Notes: a model not told the origin generated them from the sequence alone. A stretch of DNA of 64,000 nucleotides from Pontibacter rufus (GCF_015694705.1 NZ_JADQDR010000014.1:62001-126000), one strand, 5' to 3'. Numbered from the stretch's first letter, positions 1-9,083 are shown. Translations and numbers: made by a program.

Positions 1-406
1 AGACAACCGCGTAGATGAAAGTTTCCAGGGAACAAAAGGCCGCGTATACCTTTCTGCTGATAACATCGCAAGGTTAACGGATTATAAAGGAAATGTAATT
101 TATGATCATGCCGGAAAAGGTGATCCGAACCCTTACCAGACCGAGCATGACGAACTTTTTGCGGCCATAAGCGCCGGACAATTTAAGTTTGCCGATGCAG
201 AACGCGGCGCTAAGAGTACCATGACTTCGCTCCTGGGGCGCTATGCTACCTATTCCGGGCACCAGGTAAAGTGGGATGAAGCGCTCAACTCTAATATCAG
301 CTTAATGCCTGAAACTTTTGCCTGGGATGCCAAGCCAAAAGTGTTGCCGAACGCAGATGGATTCTATCCTGTTGCTATTCCGGGCAAGACAAAGGTGATA
401 GGCTAG
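1..406 (+). CDS. Gfo/Idh/MocA-family oxidoreductase, C-terminal part (5' truncated by window)
   Basis: The reading frame is open from base 2 to the TAG at 404-406, so only about the last 134 residues are present. The segment resembles the C-terminal alpha/beta domain of secreted Bacteroidota Gfo/Idh/MocA NAD(P)-dependent sugar or inositol dehydrogenases: a YQTEHDELFAAI stretch, then ADAERGAKSTMTSLLGRYA, then a tail ending in PVAIPGKTKVIG. The Rossmann domain and active-site lysine lie outside the window, so substrate cannot be judged. In this family the enzyme oxidises or reduces a sugar hydroxyl. The nearby TIM-barrel isomerases and cytochrome-containing lipoprotein, on the opposite strand, suggest a shared role in catabolism of a sugar derivative; that link is inference. 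Confidence 0.8.
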   Translation, partial: DNRVDESFQGTKGRVYLSADNIARLTDYKGNVIYDHAGKGDPNPYQTEHDELFAAISAGQFKFADAERGAKSTMTSLLGRYATYSGHQVKWDEALNSNISLMPETFAWDAKPKVLPNADGFYPVAIPGKTKVIG

Positions 407-420
407 CAAATCAACTATAG

Positions 421-496
421 AAAAGGAATTGTCTCTCAGACTGCCTATACCTGCAACAAGCGCAGAGGTCAGGTGGAGTAGGGGCAATTCCTTTTT
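421..496 (+). terminator. Probable terminator after the oxidoreductase gene
   Basis: An 11-bp perfect inverted repeat (AAAAGGAATTG at 421-431, CAATTCCTTTT at 485-495) starts 14 bp after the stop codon and ends in a T run. The loop is long (53 nt), so the call is moderate. Confidence 0.5.
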
Positions 497-647
497 ATTC
501 TCCATACTTTGCTGAGGCTAGCTCGCCTGCTCTTGTTTTTTGCAAAACACATGCAGGAAAGTATAAGATGGCAGGCAATATTATATTTCATACTCACAAA
601 GTATAAGCCATACAGATCCCTGATAATTAGCACATTAATTTATACTT

Positions 648-1649
648 ATGCGCTGTGTATTGCTGTTCTGCCTTGCCTTTTTGCTCCTATCTTCGTTCAG
701 CAAGCCAGCGCTAAAGCCATTTCATATTTACGGATTTACCCAGGGCACGAGCTACCAGGTAACCTACTATGCTGAAGATAATGTTATATCCAAAGCGCAA
801 ATCGAGCATCTCCTGAGTGAGATAGATAGTTCACTCTCCATCTACAAACCTTATTCCTTGATTAGCCGGTTTAACCAGTCTGCTTCAGGGTTACAGGCAG
901 ATGAACACTTAAAGAGTGTAGTGAAAAAGTCGCTGGAGGTTTCCCGAAAAACGGGAGGAGCTTTTGACATTACCGTACAGCCGCTCGTGCAAGCCTGGGG
1001 CTTCGGAACAAAACCTGTCGCTGCGCCGCCGGATTCAGCTTCTATACTATTACTGCTAAAATGTGTTGGCCCGGGCAAAGTAACCCTTCTCCGCAACCAG
1101 CTCCGGAAATCAGCTCCTTGTATACGGATAGATGTAAACGGAATTGCCCAGGGTTACACGGTAGATGTACTGGCGAATTACCTTGAAAAACAAGGTATCA
1201 GAAATTACCTGATAGAGGTGGGTGGCGAAATACGGGTAAAGGGGCGCAAGCAGCCGGGCGGCGCGTTAATGTCCATCGGCATTGAAGGCCCTGACGATCA
1301 AACACAAGGTGTTTTCCCTATCCAGAAAGTTATCCGGCTGGAGAACGGAGCCATAACGGCCTCCGGCAATTACAGAAAGTTTTACCAGAGCGGCAACAAA
1401 ACAATCTCCCACTTAATTGATCCCAAAACCGGCTTCCCCGTGCAGAACGAGCTGATAAGTGTTACCGTTTGGGCCAAAAATGCCCTTACAGCCGATGGCT
1501 ACGACAACGCACTAATGGGCATGGGGCTGGACAAAGCCTTGCAGTTTGTAAATGGGCAAAAGAACATGGAGGCATACTTTATTTACCACAGGCCGGATGG
1601 CACCGTAGCCGATACCGCCACCACGAGGTTTTATAAGCTGATGGAATAG
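648..1649 (+). CDS. apbE: FAD:protein FMN transferase (ApbE family)
   Basis: A 333-residue protein of usual ApbE length. ApbE enzymes move FMN from FAD onto a threonine of target redox proteins (NqrB/C, RnfG and similar) in the periplasm. An N-terminal hydrophobic signal (residues 1-20, LLFCLAFLLLSSFS) fits export. Family features visible: the SSLSIYKPYSLISRFN region, DITVQPLVQAWGFG, the DVNGIAQGYTVD flavin-binding segment (Gln where many members have Lys in GIAKGY), IEVGGEI, and the C-terminal HLIDPKTGFPV and TADGYDNALMGMG that carry Mg and FAD contacts. The start at 648 is the first ATG in frame and gives a plausible signal peptide. It stands alone between terminators with no obvious flavoprotein target next to it. 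Confidence 0.92.
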   Translation: MRCVLLFCLAFLLLSSFSKPALKPFHIYGFTQGTSYQVTYYAEDNVISKAQIEHLLSEIDSSLSIYKPYSLISRFNQSASGLQADEHLKSVVKKSLEVSRKTGGAFDITVQPLVQAWGFGTKPVAAPPDSASILLLLKCVGPGKVTLLRNQLRKSAPCIRIDVNGIAQGYTVDVLANYLEKQGIRNYLIEVGGEIRVKGRKQPGGALMSIGIEGPDDQTQGVFPIQKVIRLENGAITASGNYRKFYQSGNKTISHLIDPKTGFPVQNELISVTVWAKNALTADGYDNALMGMGLDKALQFVNGQKNMEAYFIYHRPDGTVADTATTRFYKLME

Positions 1650-1660
1650 AGGTATAAGAA

Positions 1661-1716
1661 TATAAACAACGTTACAATCTACTGGAAAACTGCAGCAGGT
1701 TACAACGTTGTTTATA
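1661..1716 (+). terminator. Hairpin after apbE
   Basis: A perfect 13-bp inverted repeat: TATAAACAACGTT at 1661-1673 and AACGTTGTTTATA at 1704-1716, beginning 12 bp after the apbE stop. There is no clean T tract, but the position fits a terminator. Confidence 0.5.
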
Positions 1717-1745
1717 AATAAAGTTTAACTGTCTTCCCTAAATGT

Positions 1746-1809
1746 TGTCCTCCCAAAAAGATTTTATGTGTGATAAGGACGCAATACACAAAATCCTTTC
1801 AGGAGGACA
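1746..1809 (-). terminator. Hairpin between convergent genes
   Basis: TGTCCTCC at 1746-1753 pairs with GGAGGACA at 1802-1809, and inner segments (GATTTTATGTGTG and CACAAAATC) also partly pair. It sits just downstream of the leftward isomerase-like gene that ends at 1831 and probably stops its transcription. Confidence 0.45.
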
Positions 1810-1830
1810 GACTATAATATAAATTACTGC

Positions 1831-2751
1831 TTAACTTAAAAATCTGTCGGCTTCTCTGTATGCTTTTATCAGCGCCAGTTCTCCTTCTTTCCCTTCTTTT
1901 GATTTTCCGTGTTCCATCCCCATTACGCCTTTGTACCCTTTTTCGTAGATGTGCTTGAATACATTATTGAAGTTGATTTCTCCCGTTGAAGGTTCTTTGC
2001 GGCCGGGGTTATCACCTATCTGTATATAGGCAATTTCATCCCAGGTTCTGTCCATGTTCACGATTAGGTTGCCCTCGTTCTTTTGCATATGGTAAAGGTC
2101 GTAGAGCAGCTTGCAGGAGGGGCTGTTTACTGCTTTGCAGATTTCGTAAGTCTGGTCGGAGGTACGCAGGAAAAGGTTAGGCGTATCGCTAAGCGGTTCC
2201 AGCACCATCACGATACCATGCGGCTCCAGGATCTCCGCTCCCCGGCGTAAAGCTTCCACTACATGGCCGGTCTGTATACCAATCGGCAGGTTCCGTTCAA
2301 AGTCTCCCGGCACCACTGTTGTCCATTTGGCATTTACACGTTTGGCTACATCTACAGCGCGCTTGCATCCGTTAAGAAAGATGTCGATGTACTCCGGTTT
2401 GCCGGCTGCCAGCGAATTTTGGCCGTTACCACCTTTATCGAGCACAAATACCCCCATGGTCATGCCCAGCCGGTTAAGTTCTTTGCTTATCTTTTCCTGT
2501 TCACTTACCGGGCGCCCCATCATGCCATTGTCTTCTATGGCACGGAAGCCCTGGTCGTGCATAAACCGGATCTGATCCGTAAAATCTTTACCACCAAGGT
2601 TCGAAAACATCCCATCGTGCGGGGCATAGTTCAGGTTAAAGGTTTTACCTGCTTTCTTTTCGGCAGGTGCACTTTCCGCCATGGCAGCAGCACCGCTTGC
2701 AAGGGCTACTCCGGCCAACAGGCTGCTCTTTAAAAACTCGCTTCGTTGCAT
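1831..2751 (-). CDS. Exported sugar phosphate isomerase/epimerase-like TIM barrel (hydroxypyruvate isomerase family), copy 1
   Basis: A 306-residue AP-endonuclease-2-type TIM barrel preceded by an export signal (SSLLAGVALASGAAAMA, residues 9-25). The start has an RS pair rather than the twin arginine of the neighbouring paralogue. Family landmarks: VLEPLSDTPNLFL (barrel glutamate), LYDLYHMQKNEGN (metal-ligand aspartate and histidine), DNPGRKEPSTGEINF as in hydroxypyruvate isomerases, and GMEHGKS (C-terminal glutamate). In the strand before DNPGR most relatives have HIQIAD, but here it reads YIQIGD, so one metal-ligand histidine appears replaced by tyrosine. It lies 117 bp downstream of its paralogue at 2869-3753 on the same strand, so probably one operon. 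The substrate is unknown; a sugar-derivative isomerase, epimerase or lyase role in the periplasm is inference. Confidence 0.82.
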   Translation of the reverse strand: MQRSEFLKSSLLAGVALASGAAAMAESAPAEKKAGKTFNLNYAPHDGMFSNLGGKDFTDQIRFMHDQGFRAIEDNGMMGRPVSEQEKISKELNRLGMTMGVFVLDKGGNGQNSLAAGKPEYIDIFLNGCKRAVDVAKRVNAKWTTVVPGDFERNLPIGIQTGHVVEALRRGAEILEPHGIVMVLEPLSDTPNLFLRTSDQTYEICKAVNSPSCKLLYDLYHMQKNEGNLIVNMDRTWDEIAYIQIGDNPGRKEPSTGEINFNNVFKHIYEKGYKGVMGMEHGKSKEGKEGELALIKAYREADRFLS

Positions 2752-2868
2752 TATATAAGGGTTAATGACGCTGCCGCTTTATCATGTATGTCTGTTAAAA
2801 CAGCAGCTTTCGTTTACATTCGATTTTTCCGGCTGATGATTTTGCGCTCTGGTTAATGCCTGTTAATC

Positions 2869-3753
2869 TTATACATCGCAGATTATGATACTTTCCTTCA
2901 GCGAAACAAGCGGGCTCTTTGATTTTGGAATAAATTCCTGCGCCACATAGCCCTTATAGCCTGTATCTATTATTGCCTGCATGATAGCCGGGTAATACAG
3001 CTCCTGCGTATTGTCTATCTCGTTCCGGCCTGGTACGCCGCCCGTATGATAATGCGATATATAAGGATGATTCTCCTGGATGGTGCGAATTACGTCCCCT
3101 TCCATTATCTGCATGTGGTAGATATCGTAGAGCAGCTTGAACCTGTCTGACCCTACCATTTTCGCCAGTTCCACACCCCAGTTGGTATGATCACACATGT
3201 AGTCTTTGTGGTTAACTTTGCTGTTGAGCAACTCCATCGAAAGGGTGACTTTATGCTTCTCGGCCGTCTTCATCAGGCGTTTCAACCCTTTGGCGCAGTT
3301 CTCCATCCCCTGCTCATCGCTCATGCCGTTGCGGTTTCCCGAAAAGCAAATCAGGTTGTTCAGCCCGGCTTTGGCTACTTTCGGAATCATGGCTTCGTAG
3401 CTGGCCACCAGCTCGTCATGATACTTCGGTTCATTAAAGCCTTCCGTCAGGCTTTTCTCTGCTCCCCAGGCCATGGCGCAGGTCAGGTCATACTTTTTCA
3501 GCGTGGGCCAGTCGTCTGGCCCCAGCAGTTCTATGGAAGACAGGCCCATTTGCTTACCTGCTTTGCACAGATCCTCCAGTGGAATATCGTTGTAGCACCA
3601 CTTACAAACTGAATGATTTATCCTGCCTTTGAGCTTTGTTTCTTTCAATTCAGCGGCCCTTAGGGGTTCGGGCAACATCATAGCTGAAGCGAGCACGGCT
3701 GCGCCTCCTGCCAGGTTTTTAAGCGCAGTGCGCCGGGTATATTGGTTTCTCAT
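2869..3753 (-). CDS. Tat-exported hydroxypyruvate isomerase-like TIM barrel protein, copy 2
   Basis: A 294-residue protein with a twin-arginine signal (RRTALKNLAGG at residues 7-17, then a hydrophobic stretch), so it should be exported folded, probably with metal bound. The barrel shows SMELLNSKVNHKDY (glutamate), LYDIYHMQIMEGD (Asp/His), HYHTGGVPGRNEID (histidine and GR motif) and VAQEFIP (C-terminal glutamate), which are the ligand positions of the hydroxypyruvate isomerase/xylose isomerase-like superfamily. Unlike the neighbouring paralogue it keeps the histidine before the PGR motif. It follows the cytochrome-containing lipoprotein gene by 57 bp on the same strand, so all three are probably co-transcribed. 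Bacteroidota loci with Gfo/Idh/MocA oxidoreductases often carry such proteins; a role in converting an oxidised sugar intermediate is inference. Confidence 0.85.
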   Translation of the reverse strand: MRNQYTRRTALKNLAGGAAVLASAMMLPEPLRAAELKETKLKGRINHSVCKWCYNDIPLEDLCKAGKQMGLSSIELLGPDDWPTLKKYDLTCAMAWGAEKSLTEGFNEPKYHDELVASYEAMIPKVAKAGLNNLICFSGNRNGMSDEQGMENCAKGLKRLMKTAEKHKVTLSMELLNSKVNHKDYMCDHTNWGVELAKMVGSDRFKLLYDIYHMQIMEGDVIRTIQENHPYISHYHTGGVPGRNEIDNTQELYYPAIMQAIIDTGYKGYVAQEFIPKSKSPLVSLKESIIICDV

Positions 3754-3810
3754 TTTATTTCATTTTTGAGTTATTAGCAACATGCCTTACTCCAGGAGTC
3801 CGGCACTGGC

Positions 3811-6800
3811 TTATTTGCTGGCTACAGTTTTCGTTGCAGGCTTTTTAAGGGAATACAGGTACTCTACCAAGTCAACAAGTTGCTGCTCCGACATGCCCTG
3901 CTGCAGGTTAGCAGGCATGATAGAGTGCTCCATCTGCGTTTTGGAAGCAATCTTCGATTTTTCGTAGCGGTTCTTCATTCCGCCCGGGCTAACCAATTCT
4001 ATTTCGTCTTCTGTTTCGCTGGCGATAATGCCTGCTACTTCGCTGCCATCCTTCAGTTTAATTTGATACCCTTCGTAACCAAAACTGATACCCGCATCCG
4101 GATGAAGTATGGATACGTATAGCGCATCTTTGGTCAGCTTGCTTCCGATCTGGGTAAGTGCCGGACCAAAATTGGCGCCCTCTTTCCCAACCTGGTGGCA
4201 AACAGTACAGGTTTGCAGGAAAACCTTTTTGCCTTCTACTACAGAGCCCGTGCGCATGGCCAGCTCACTAATCGGCGGCAGGGGCTTACCATTTGTTGTA
4301 CTAGCCGACTTCAGGTATTTCAGCGCTTCGTCGCGTATGCCTGTGCGCATGGCTCCCGCCAGCGTTACCGATGCTGCCGGCTCCAGCTCTTTTGGAAGCT
4401 TACCATCTCTTACCACATTCATCAGCCGCTCCTCGCCACTCCAACCGGTGCCCAGCGCCTTCACAGCTACCTTCCGCACAGCCATGTCGCCGGACTTGTC
4501 CATGACAATGGACTGTATCAAATCCATGGATTCGTTGCTGCCCACGTGGCTTAGTGCCTTTAGCACCGCTGACACATCGTCTTCATCCTTACTGTTAATA
4601 GTTTTTTTCAGCAGATCTGAACCACCTGAGCTCAGCAACAGCCGCGTTGACTCTACGCCCAGGCTGCTATCCGGATAGGCAAGTGCCAACTGAAGCAGCG
4701 CCTGGTTCTGATTGCGGAGTTTATAACGGCTGACAAGATCTACAAATTCCTGTTTTCCCTTTAACTCTGCCAGCGTTCGCTCCAGCACCGCCTTCGCCTT
4801 CGGTGATTTAGCGAGACTTGCCGGATCAATATGGTTCAGCGCTATCTTAGACACCTCCGCCTTATGCGGCCCCTGATCGTCCAGCAGGGCTAACAATGTT
4901 TTTTCTTTGGCAGGATCATCTATGAAATCAAAAGCTCTGAAATACTTCGCCCGGTCAGCCGACGAAGTACCCGCATCCGTGATGTTTTTGGCCAGGTAAG
5001 GCAGGGCAAGACCCGTTCTGGATCGCCAGATGATGTCCTGGCTGGCTTTATCTGTCAACTGGTTACCCATCTCCTTCTGATAGGCAGCAAAGAACTTGTC
5101 CCACTGCTCATCAGCCCCGATACCCAGGGCCTCCAGATACCAGCGGTCTTTGCCATCATACTGTTTCGCCAGCTGCGCCCAGAGTGCCGGCGCCTCCGGT
5201 GATTTGTTATGGTGCAGGGCAATGGCCACCTCGCGGCGCACCTGCGGGCTTTTATCGTTTACCAGTTGCTTCACATAAGGAATAATGTTGTCTGCTTCCT
5301 GGCGGGCAATACGAAGTCCCGTAATACGGATATCCGGATTTTCGTCCTGTAGCGCCTGCTGTATATAAGTATCGCTTTTGCCGTCAATCTTCGCCAGCAG
5401 CCACAGCGCTCTTGCCCGCATTCTGTCATTGTCTGATTTCCATAGTTGCTGCAGTGCAGGCTCGGCCTTTGCGCCCCATTGATGCAGCTTGGTCCAGGCC
5501 AGATAGCGCGTAGCCAGGTTAGGATTTTGCAGGCCCTCAACTGCGCCCTCCGGCGAGGAAAGATCCAGTTCCGGTATTTTATAGGGAGTTCCGGGAGGGG
5601 CTATCCTGTAGACACGTCCCCTGTCCATGTCTGCCATCTGATGGCCACCAACGCCCGGATCGTACCAGTCTGCTACAAAGATAGAACCGTCCGGAGCCAC
5701 ACTCAGATCAGAAGGGCGGAACCACTGATCGCGTACCCCCTCAACCAACGGCACGATTTCGGCTTTATACCCGGCTCCGTTTTTTGTTACCGGATACGCT
5801 CTTACTACATTCGGGCCCGCATCGGTATGAATCATCTGGTTACGGTATACTTCCGGAAGCAGATCTCCTTCGTATATCACCATACCTGTAGGCGAGCCTG
5901 CTCCCGTCTGCAACAGGTTCGGAATAGAACCAGGGTCATTCTGGTGCCAGTGCTGCAGCGGTATCTCCTTCTCCATGTTGGTGCGGCGAGAGCGCCAGCC
6001 GGCCCCGGTCATTTCATCGGTATAGCCGTAATTGCCGAATTCCATTACATAGTTGATGCGCACACCCTGGTTGCCATCGTCGTCGTTGTCGGACTGCCAC
6101 AGCGTACCATAGGAATCCACGGCGGCCTCATAGTTGTTGCGGAAGTTGTGGGCCAGCACCTCGAACTCCGTGCCGTCCGGATTCACCCGGAAAACCATCC
6201 CCTGGCGGTAAGGGTTTCCACTGTTGTTCACCACCTTGCCATCTTTGTCGACAATGGGCTTTCCTTCACTGTCCATAATCTGTTTCCCTTCGTTACCGAA
6301 GTTGAAGTATAGCTTGCCGTCAGGGCCGAAGGTGAATGAGTGAATGGCATGATCGTGCTGCACCCCGCCGAGGCCTGAATAAAGCACCTCTTTCTTATCC
6401 GCTACATCATCTCCATTGGTGTCAGTAAACATAAACACGTTTGGACTGCTGGATACAATCACCTTGTTTCCCAGCACAGCTACACCAAGTGCAGCATTAA
6501 TGTCTGTGCCCTGGTAAAACACTTTGGCTGTATCGGCGCGCCCGTCAGCATTAAGGTCTTCCAGGATCAGGATGCGGTCTCCTTCTGCCCGCTGTGGGTT
6601 TGTTGGGTTAAGCTCCGGCCGGTAATTATAAGCTTCGCAGACCCACACCCGCCCCTTTGCGTCAACATCGATGTTGGTGGGGTTGCCCATCATGGGTTCA
6701 GAGGCAAAAAGCTTTACCTGCAATCCCTCGGCAGCTTCAAGGCCAAGGACAGCGTTCTCCGGCAGCCTTTTTTCTGCTTCCGTCAGCTTACTGTATAGTT

Positions 6801-6918
6801 CATCACGCTCTTCCTTAGACTGTACAGGCTCTTTTGCGGCAGTCTGTTTCGTGTCGTTACACGACGACAATGTCAGCATACTCATCAGAAAAGCCACTGA
6901 AAGTATATTCCTTTTCAT
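3811..6918 (-). CDS. PVC-type heme-binding lipoprotein: beta-propeller, HEAT repeats and cytochrome c domain
   Basis: A 1035-residue lipoprotein with lipobox LSSC near residue 20. Residues about 50-430 form a membrane-bound-dehydrogenase-like propeller related to soluble glucose/sorbosone dehydrogenases (DVDAKGRVWVCEAYNYRPE, FGPDGKLYFNFGNEGKQ, DLSVAPDGSIFVADWYDPG). About 450-860 holds HEAT-like alpha repeats (NDRMRARALWLLAKIDG, ENPDIRITGLRIARQEA, SPQVRREVAIALHHN). The C-terminal domain has one c-type heme site, C904-T-V-C907-H908, and a likely axial methionine in SIMP (about M1001), matching the 'putative heme-binding domain' family found mainly in Planctomycetes and Bacteroidota. It probably passes electrons from oxidation of a sugar-like substrate to a periplasmic acceptor. 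It is the first gene of the leftward trio with the two TIM barrels, downstream of the SusCD1 pair. Confidence 0.88.
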   Translation of the reverse strand: MKRNILSVAFLMSMLTLSSCNDTKQTAAKEPVQSKEERDELYSKLTEAEKRLPENAVLGLEAAEGLQVKLFASEPMMGNPTNIDVDAKGRVWVCEAYNYRPELNPTNPQRAEGDRILILEDLNADGRADTAKVFYQGTDINAALGVAVLGNKVIVSSSPNVFMFTDTNGDDVADKKEVLYSGLGGVQHDHAIHSFTFGPDGKLYFNFGNEGKQIMDSEGKPIVDKDGKVVNNSGNPYRQGMVFRVNPDGTEFEVLAHNFRNNYEAAVDSYGTLWQSDNDDDGNQGVRINYVMEFGNYGYTDEMTGAGWRSRRTNMEKEIPLQHWHQNDPGSIPNLLQTGAGSPTGMVIYEGDLLPEVYRNQMIHTDAGPNVVRAYPVTKNGAGYKAEIVPLVEGVRDQWFRPSDLSVAPDGSIFVADWYDPGVGGHQMADMDRGRVYRIAPPGTPYKIPELDLSSPEGAVEGLQNPNLATRYLAWTKLHQWGAKAEPALQQLWKSDNDRMRARALWLLAKIDGKSDTYIQQALQDENPDIRITGLRIARQEADNIIPYVKQLVNDKSPQVRREVAIALHHNKSPEAPALWAQLAKQYDGKDRWYLEALGIGADEQWDKFFAAYQKEMGNQLTDKASQDIIWRSRTGLALPYLAKNITDAGTSSADRAKYFRAFDFIDDPAKEKTLLALLDDQGPHKAEVSKIALNHIDPASLAKSPKAKAVLERTLAELKGKQEFVDLVSRYKLRNQNQALLQLALAYPDSSLGVESTRLLLSSGGSDLLKKTINSKDEDDVSAVLKALSHVGSNESMDLIQSIVMDKSGDMAVRKVAVKALGTGWSGEERLMNVVRDGKLPKELEPAASVTLAGAMRTGIRDEALKYLKSASTTNGKPLPPISELAMRTGSVVEGKKVFLQTCTVCHQVGKEGANFGPALTQIGSKLTKDALYVSILHPDAGISFGYEGYQIKLKDGSEVAGIIASETEDEIELVSPGGMKNRYEKSKIASKTQMEHSIMPANLQQGMSEQQLVDLVEYLYSLKKPATKTVASK

Positions 6919-7238
6919 GGAGATAATGGTTATAGTTCAATATGTTGTTTTAGCCGCGCTTAGCTTCACCCGTTTAGTGCTGTTTTCTGCAGGGGCAGTT
7001 TTCTGTATCGGCAAGTATGGCCACCTATGGTATGTTTTGTATTTCTGCTTTTACATCAGAAGTATAAGGATCTTTCAAAACCCTGCAATACAGGTTTTAG
7101 TGTTATACTTACACCTATAAATATTAGTATTTATCTGCTTAAATACAAGCAAAAAGATTAATAAGAATATAGAAAGTGTTATGCAGCAGAAGAGGTCTTC
7201 TCTTAAAGTATACTTAAGTTTGATTTCGGGTATTGTAA
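6919..7238. other. Intergenic region upstream of the cytochrome lipoprotein gene
   Basis: About 320 bp without a convincing gene. It must hold the leftward promoter of the lipoprotein gene, but I could not identify a good -33/-7 pair. Two copies of the AAGTATAA/TTATACTT octamer lie at about 7066 and 7103. A short palindromic AAAGTATACTTAA lies near 7206. Confidence 0.5.
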
Positions 7239-7285
7239 AAACACAAAGGAGCTATCTTTTAAAACGGCTCCCTTGTGTTTCTTTT
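7239..7285 (-). terminator. Terminator after susD1
   Basis: A 14-bp stem with one mismatch (AAACACAAAGGAGC at 7239-7252 against GCTCCCTTGTGTTT at 7267-7280), just past the end of the SusD gene read on the minus strand, with A-rich sequence on the far side that becomes a U tract in the transcript. Confidence 0.65.
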
Positions 7286-7295
7286 TATACTTAGA

Positions 7296-9083
7296 TCAAT
7301 ATAGCGGGTTCTGGATCAATAACTCATTCCTATTCATCTCGTCTATCTCAATCGGCAGGAAGTAAAATCTTGGATTCCACTCTCTGTCCTGAATCACGAT
7401 AGGCGCGTACTTTCGGTTCGAAATTGCTCCGTCAGCAGTCATGGTGCCGGTCACGCTCACACCCTTGGCATCCTGGTAAGCCTTGTCGGCTATCATCCAG
7501 CGGCGTACATCGAAGAAGCGCTGTTCTTCATAAGCCAGTTCAATGCTGCGCTCGTTTCTATAACGCTCTACCAAAGCCTGCCCGCTTTCGGTCACAGGCG
7601 GCATTCCGGATCGGGCCCTTACCTGATTGATATACGTTTTGGCTTCATCTTCCTGACCAAGTTCAATACATGCTTCAGCATAGTTCAGCAGAATCTCAGC
7701 ATATCTGAATCTGCGGAAAGGTAATGTCTGCTTATTATACTGATGGTCTATGGTGGGATCAATAAACTTGCGCAGATAGTAGCCGGTATACGAACCATTC
7801 CAATCCTCAATTGGGCCTTTTCTGGTATCTAGCCCCGGCACAACGGTGCCATCCGGCTTTGTATAGGTGCCTACCTGCACAATTCCAATCGGATCAGCAG
7901 CCTGCACATCTGCCGGCCTCGGACGCCAGAGTGCGCCTTCATACAATATACTGGCATAAAAACGGGGGTCGCGGTTCTCATATGGATTGGCCTTTTGTGC
8001 CGGGTTGTCCCAGCTAAACGCCGTTCCATCGCTCATTTCATACCTATCTACCAACTGGCCTATAGGAGAACTCTCGCCCCAGTTGTGCCAGCCATTAGGG
8101 CCGGTAAACAAGCCAGGATTCGGAGCATCCCAATTTCCGTTGCGCAGGTTATCGTTAAACTGCAGGAAAATATCTTCTGAATTACCGTTGTTGAGGAAGA
8201 TATTGGCATAATTCGCGGTTGCCGCTTCCGCACTGGTAGGGTTTGCCTCGCCGAACAGACTGTACAGGCCCAAATCCATGACGGCTTTGGCGGCATCTTT
8301 TGCAGCCTGCCACCGGGCCTGCTGGTCTCCGCTTGTGTAGCCAACCAGTTCGGGGTTGCTGTACCCTCCTGCCCAGGATGCATTGCTGTTATGCAAATCG
8401 CTGGCGGCGTACAACAATACCCGCGACTTCAGCGCCAGAGCAGCTCCCTTTGTGGCACGGGCTTTATCGCCCGATTCAGGTAACAGAGCAGCTGCTTTAT
8501 CACATTCCTCCGAAACAAAAGCGATTACCTCTTCATATGTATTTCTGGGCGCTGTAAAGTCATCGGTGAGCGTATAGGTATCAGTAATAAGCGGCACACC
8601 GCCATAAAATGATGCTAACCCATGATAAAAGTAAGCTCTCAGAAACAGGACTTCACCTGTCAGCCTGTCCTTATCAACCTGGTTGTCGAAAGGAACTGCT
8701 TCTATCTTCTCCAGGAACAGGTTACATGCCCTGATATTTTTATAGGAACTGTTCCACGTCATGTACCGCTCATGCGAAACCCAGAAGCCATCATCAAAAA
8801 CACCTAAATAGCTAGGGGTTATCTGGCTTTTTGTTACGTTTCCGGTTTCCCAGTCTGCATTAAACTGGGCCTCGTCTACCAGGTTAGCCAACATAATGGT
8901 ATGGAAAGGGCTTGGTATACCTAAGTAGATATTATTCACAAAAGTTTCTACCAGGGCCGGGTCCTGCCAGACAGCTGCATCAGAGTAGTCACCTAGAGGT
9001 GTCTGTTCCAATATACCTGTATCACAGGAGGTTGTACCTGCCAGCGCTAAAGCTAAAAGGATGGGATATATTCTTTTTTTCAT
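7296..9083 (-). CDS. SusD/RagB family nutrient-binding outer membrane lipoprotein (SusD1)
   Basis: A 595-residue lipoprotein (lipobox GTTSC, Cys about 20) with SusD helical TPR-like architecture. Typical N-terminal features are LEQTPLGDYSDAAVWQDP and the NIRACNLFLEKI and GEVLFLRAYFYHGLASFYGGVPLITD helices; typical C-terminal features are PFRRFRYAEILLNYAEACIELGQ, ERYRNERSIELAYEEQRFFDVRRWM and the closing YFLPIEIDEMNRNELLIQNP. SusD proteins sit on the cell surface as a lid over their SusC channel and bind the glycan or other ligand. The gene starts 9 bp after the susC1 stop, so the pair is co-transcribed. It is clearly related to SusD2 (16359-18218), including the WNGSYTGYYLRKFIDP segment, suggesting similar ligands. 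No signature identifies the ligand. Confidence 0.95.
   Translation of the reverse strand: MKKRIYPILLALALAGTTSCDTGILEQTPLGDYSDAAVWQDPALVETFVNNIYLGIPSPFHTIMLANLVDEAQFNADWETGNVTKSQITPSYLGVFDDGFWVSHERYMTWNSSYKNIRACNLFLEKIEAVPFDNQVDKDRLTGEVLFLRAYFYHGLASFYGGVPLITDTYTLTDDFTAPRNTYEEVIAFVSEECDKAAALLPESGDKARATKGAALALKSRVLLYAASDLHNSNASWAGGYSNPELVGYTSGDQQARWQAAKDAAKAVMDLGLYSLFGEANPTSAEAATANYANIFLNNGNSEDIFLQFNDNLRNGNWDAPNPGLFTGPNGWHNWGESSPIGQLVDRYEMSDGTAFSWDNPAQKANPYENRDPRFYASILYEGALWRPRPADVQAADPIGIVQVGTYTKPDGTVVPGLDTRKGPIEDWNGSYTGYYLRKFIDPTIDHQYNKQTLPFRRFRYAEILLNYAEACIELGQEDEAKTYINQVRARSGMPPVTESGQALVERYRNERSIELAYEEQRFFDVRRWMIADKAYQDAKGVSVTGTMTADGAISNRKYAPIVIQDREWNPRFYFLPIEIDEMNRNELLIQNPLY

Noticed and set aside
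509..775. Frame overlapping the apbE start in another phase
   Set aside because: Overlaps apbE and has no protein features; the hydrophobic stretch is due to AT-rich sequence.
5446..6312. Plus-strand frame of 288 codons opposite the cytochrome lipoprotein
   Set aside because: Shadow frame; composition is mirror-like and no motif is seen.
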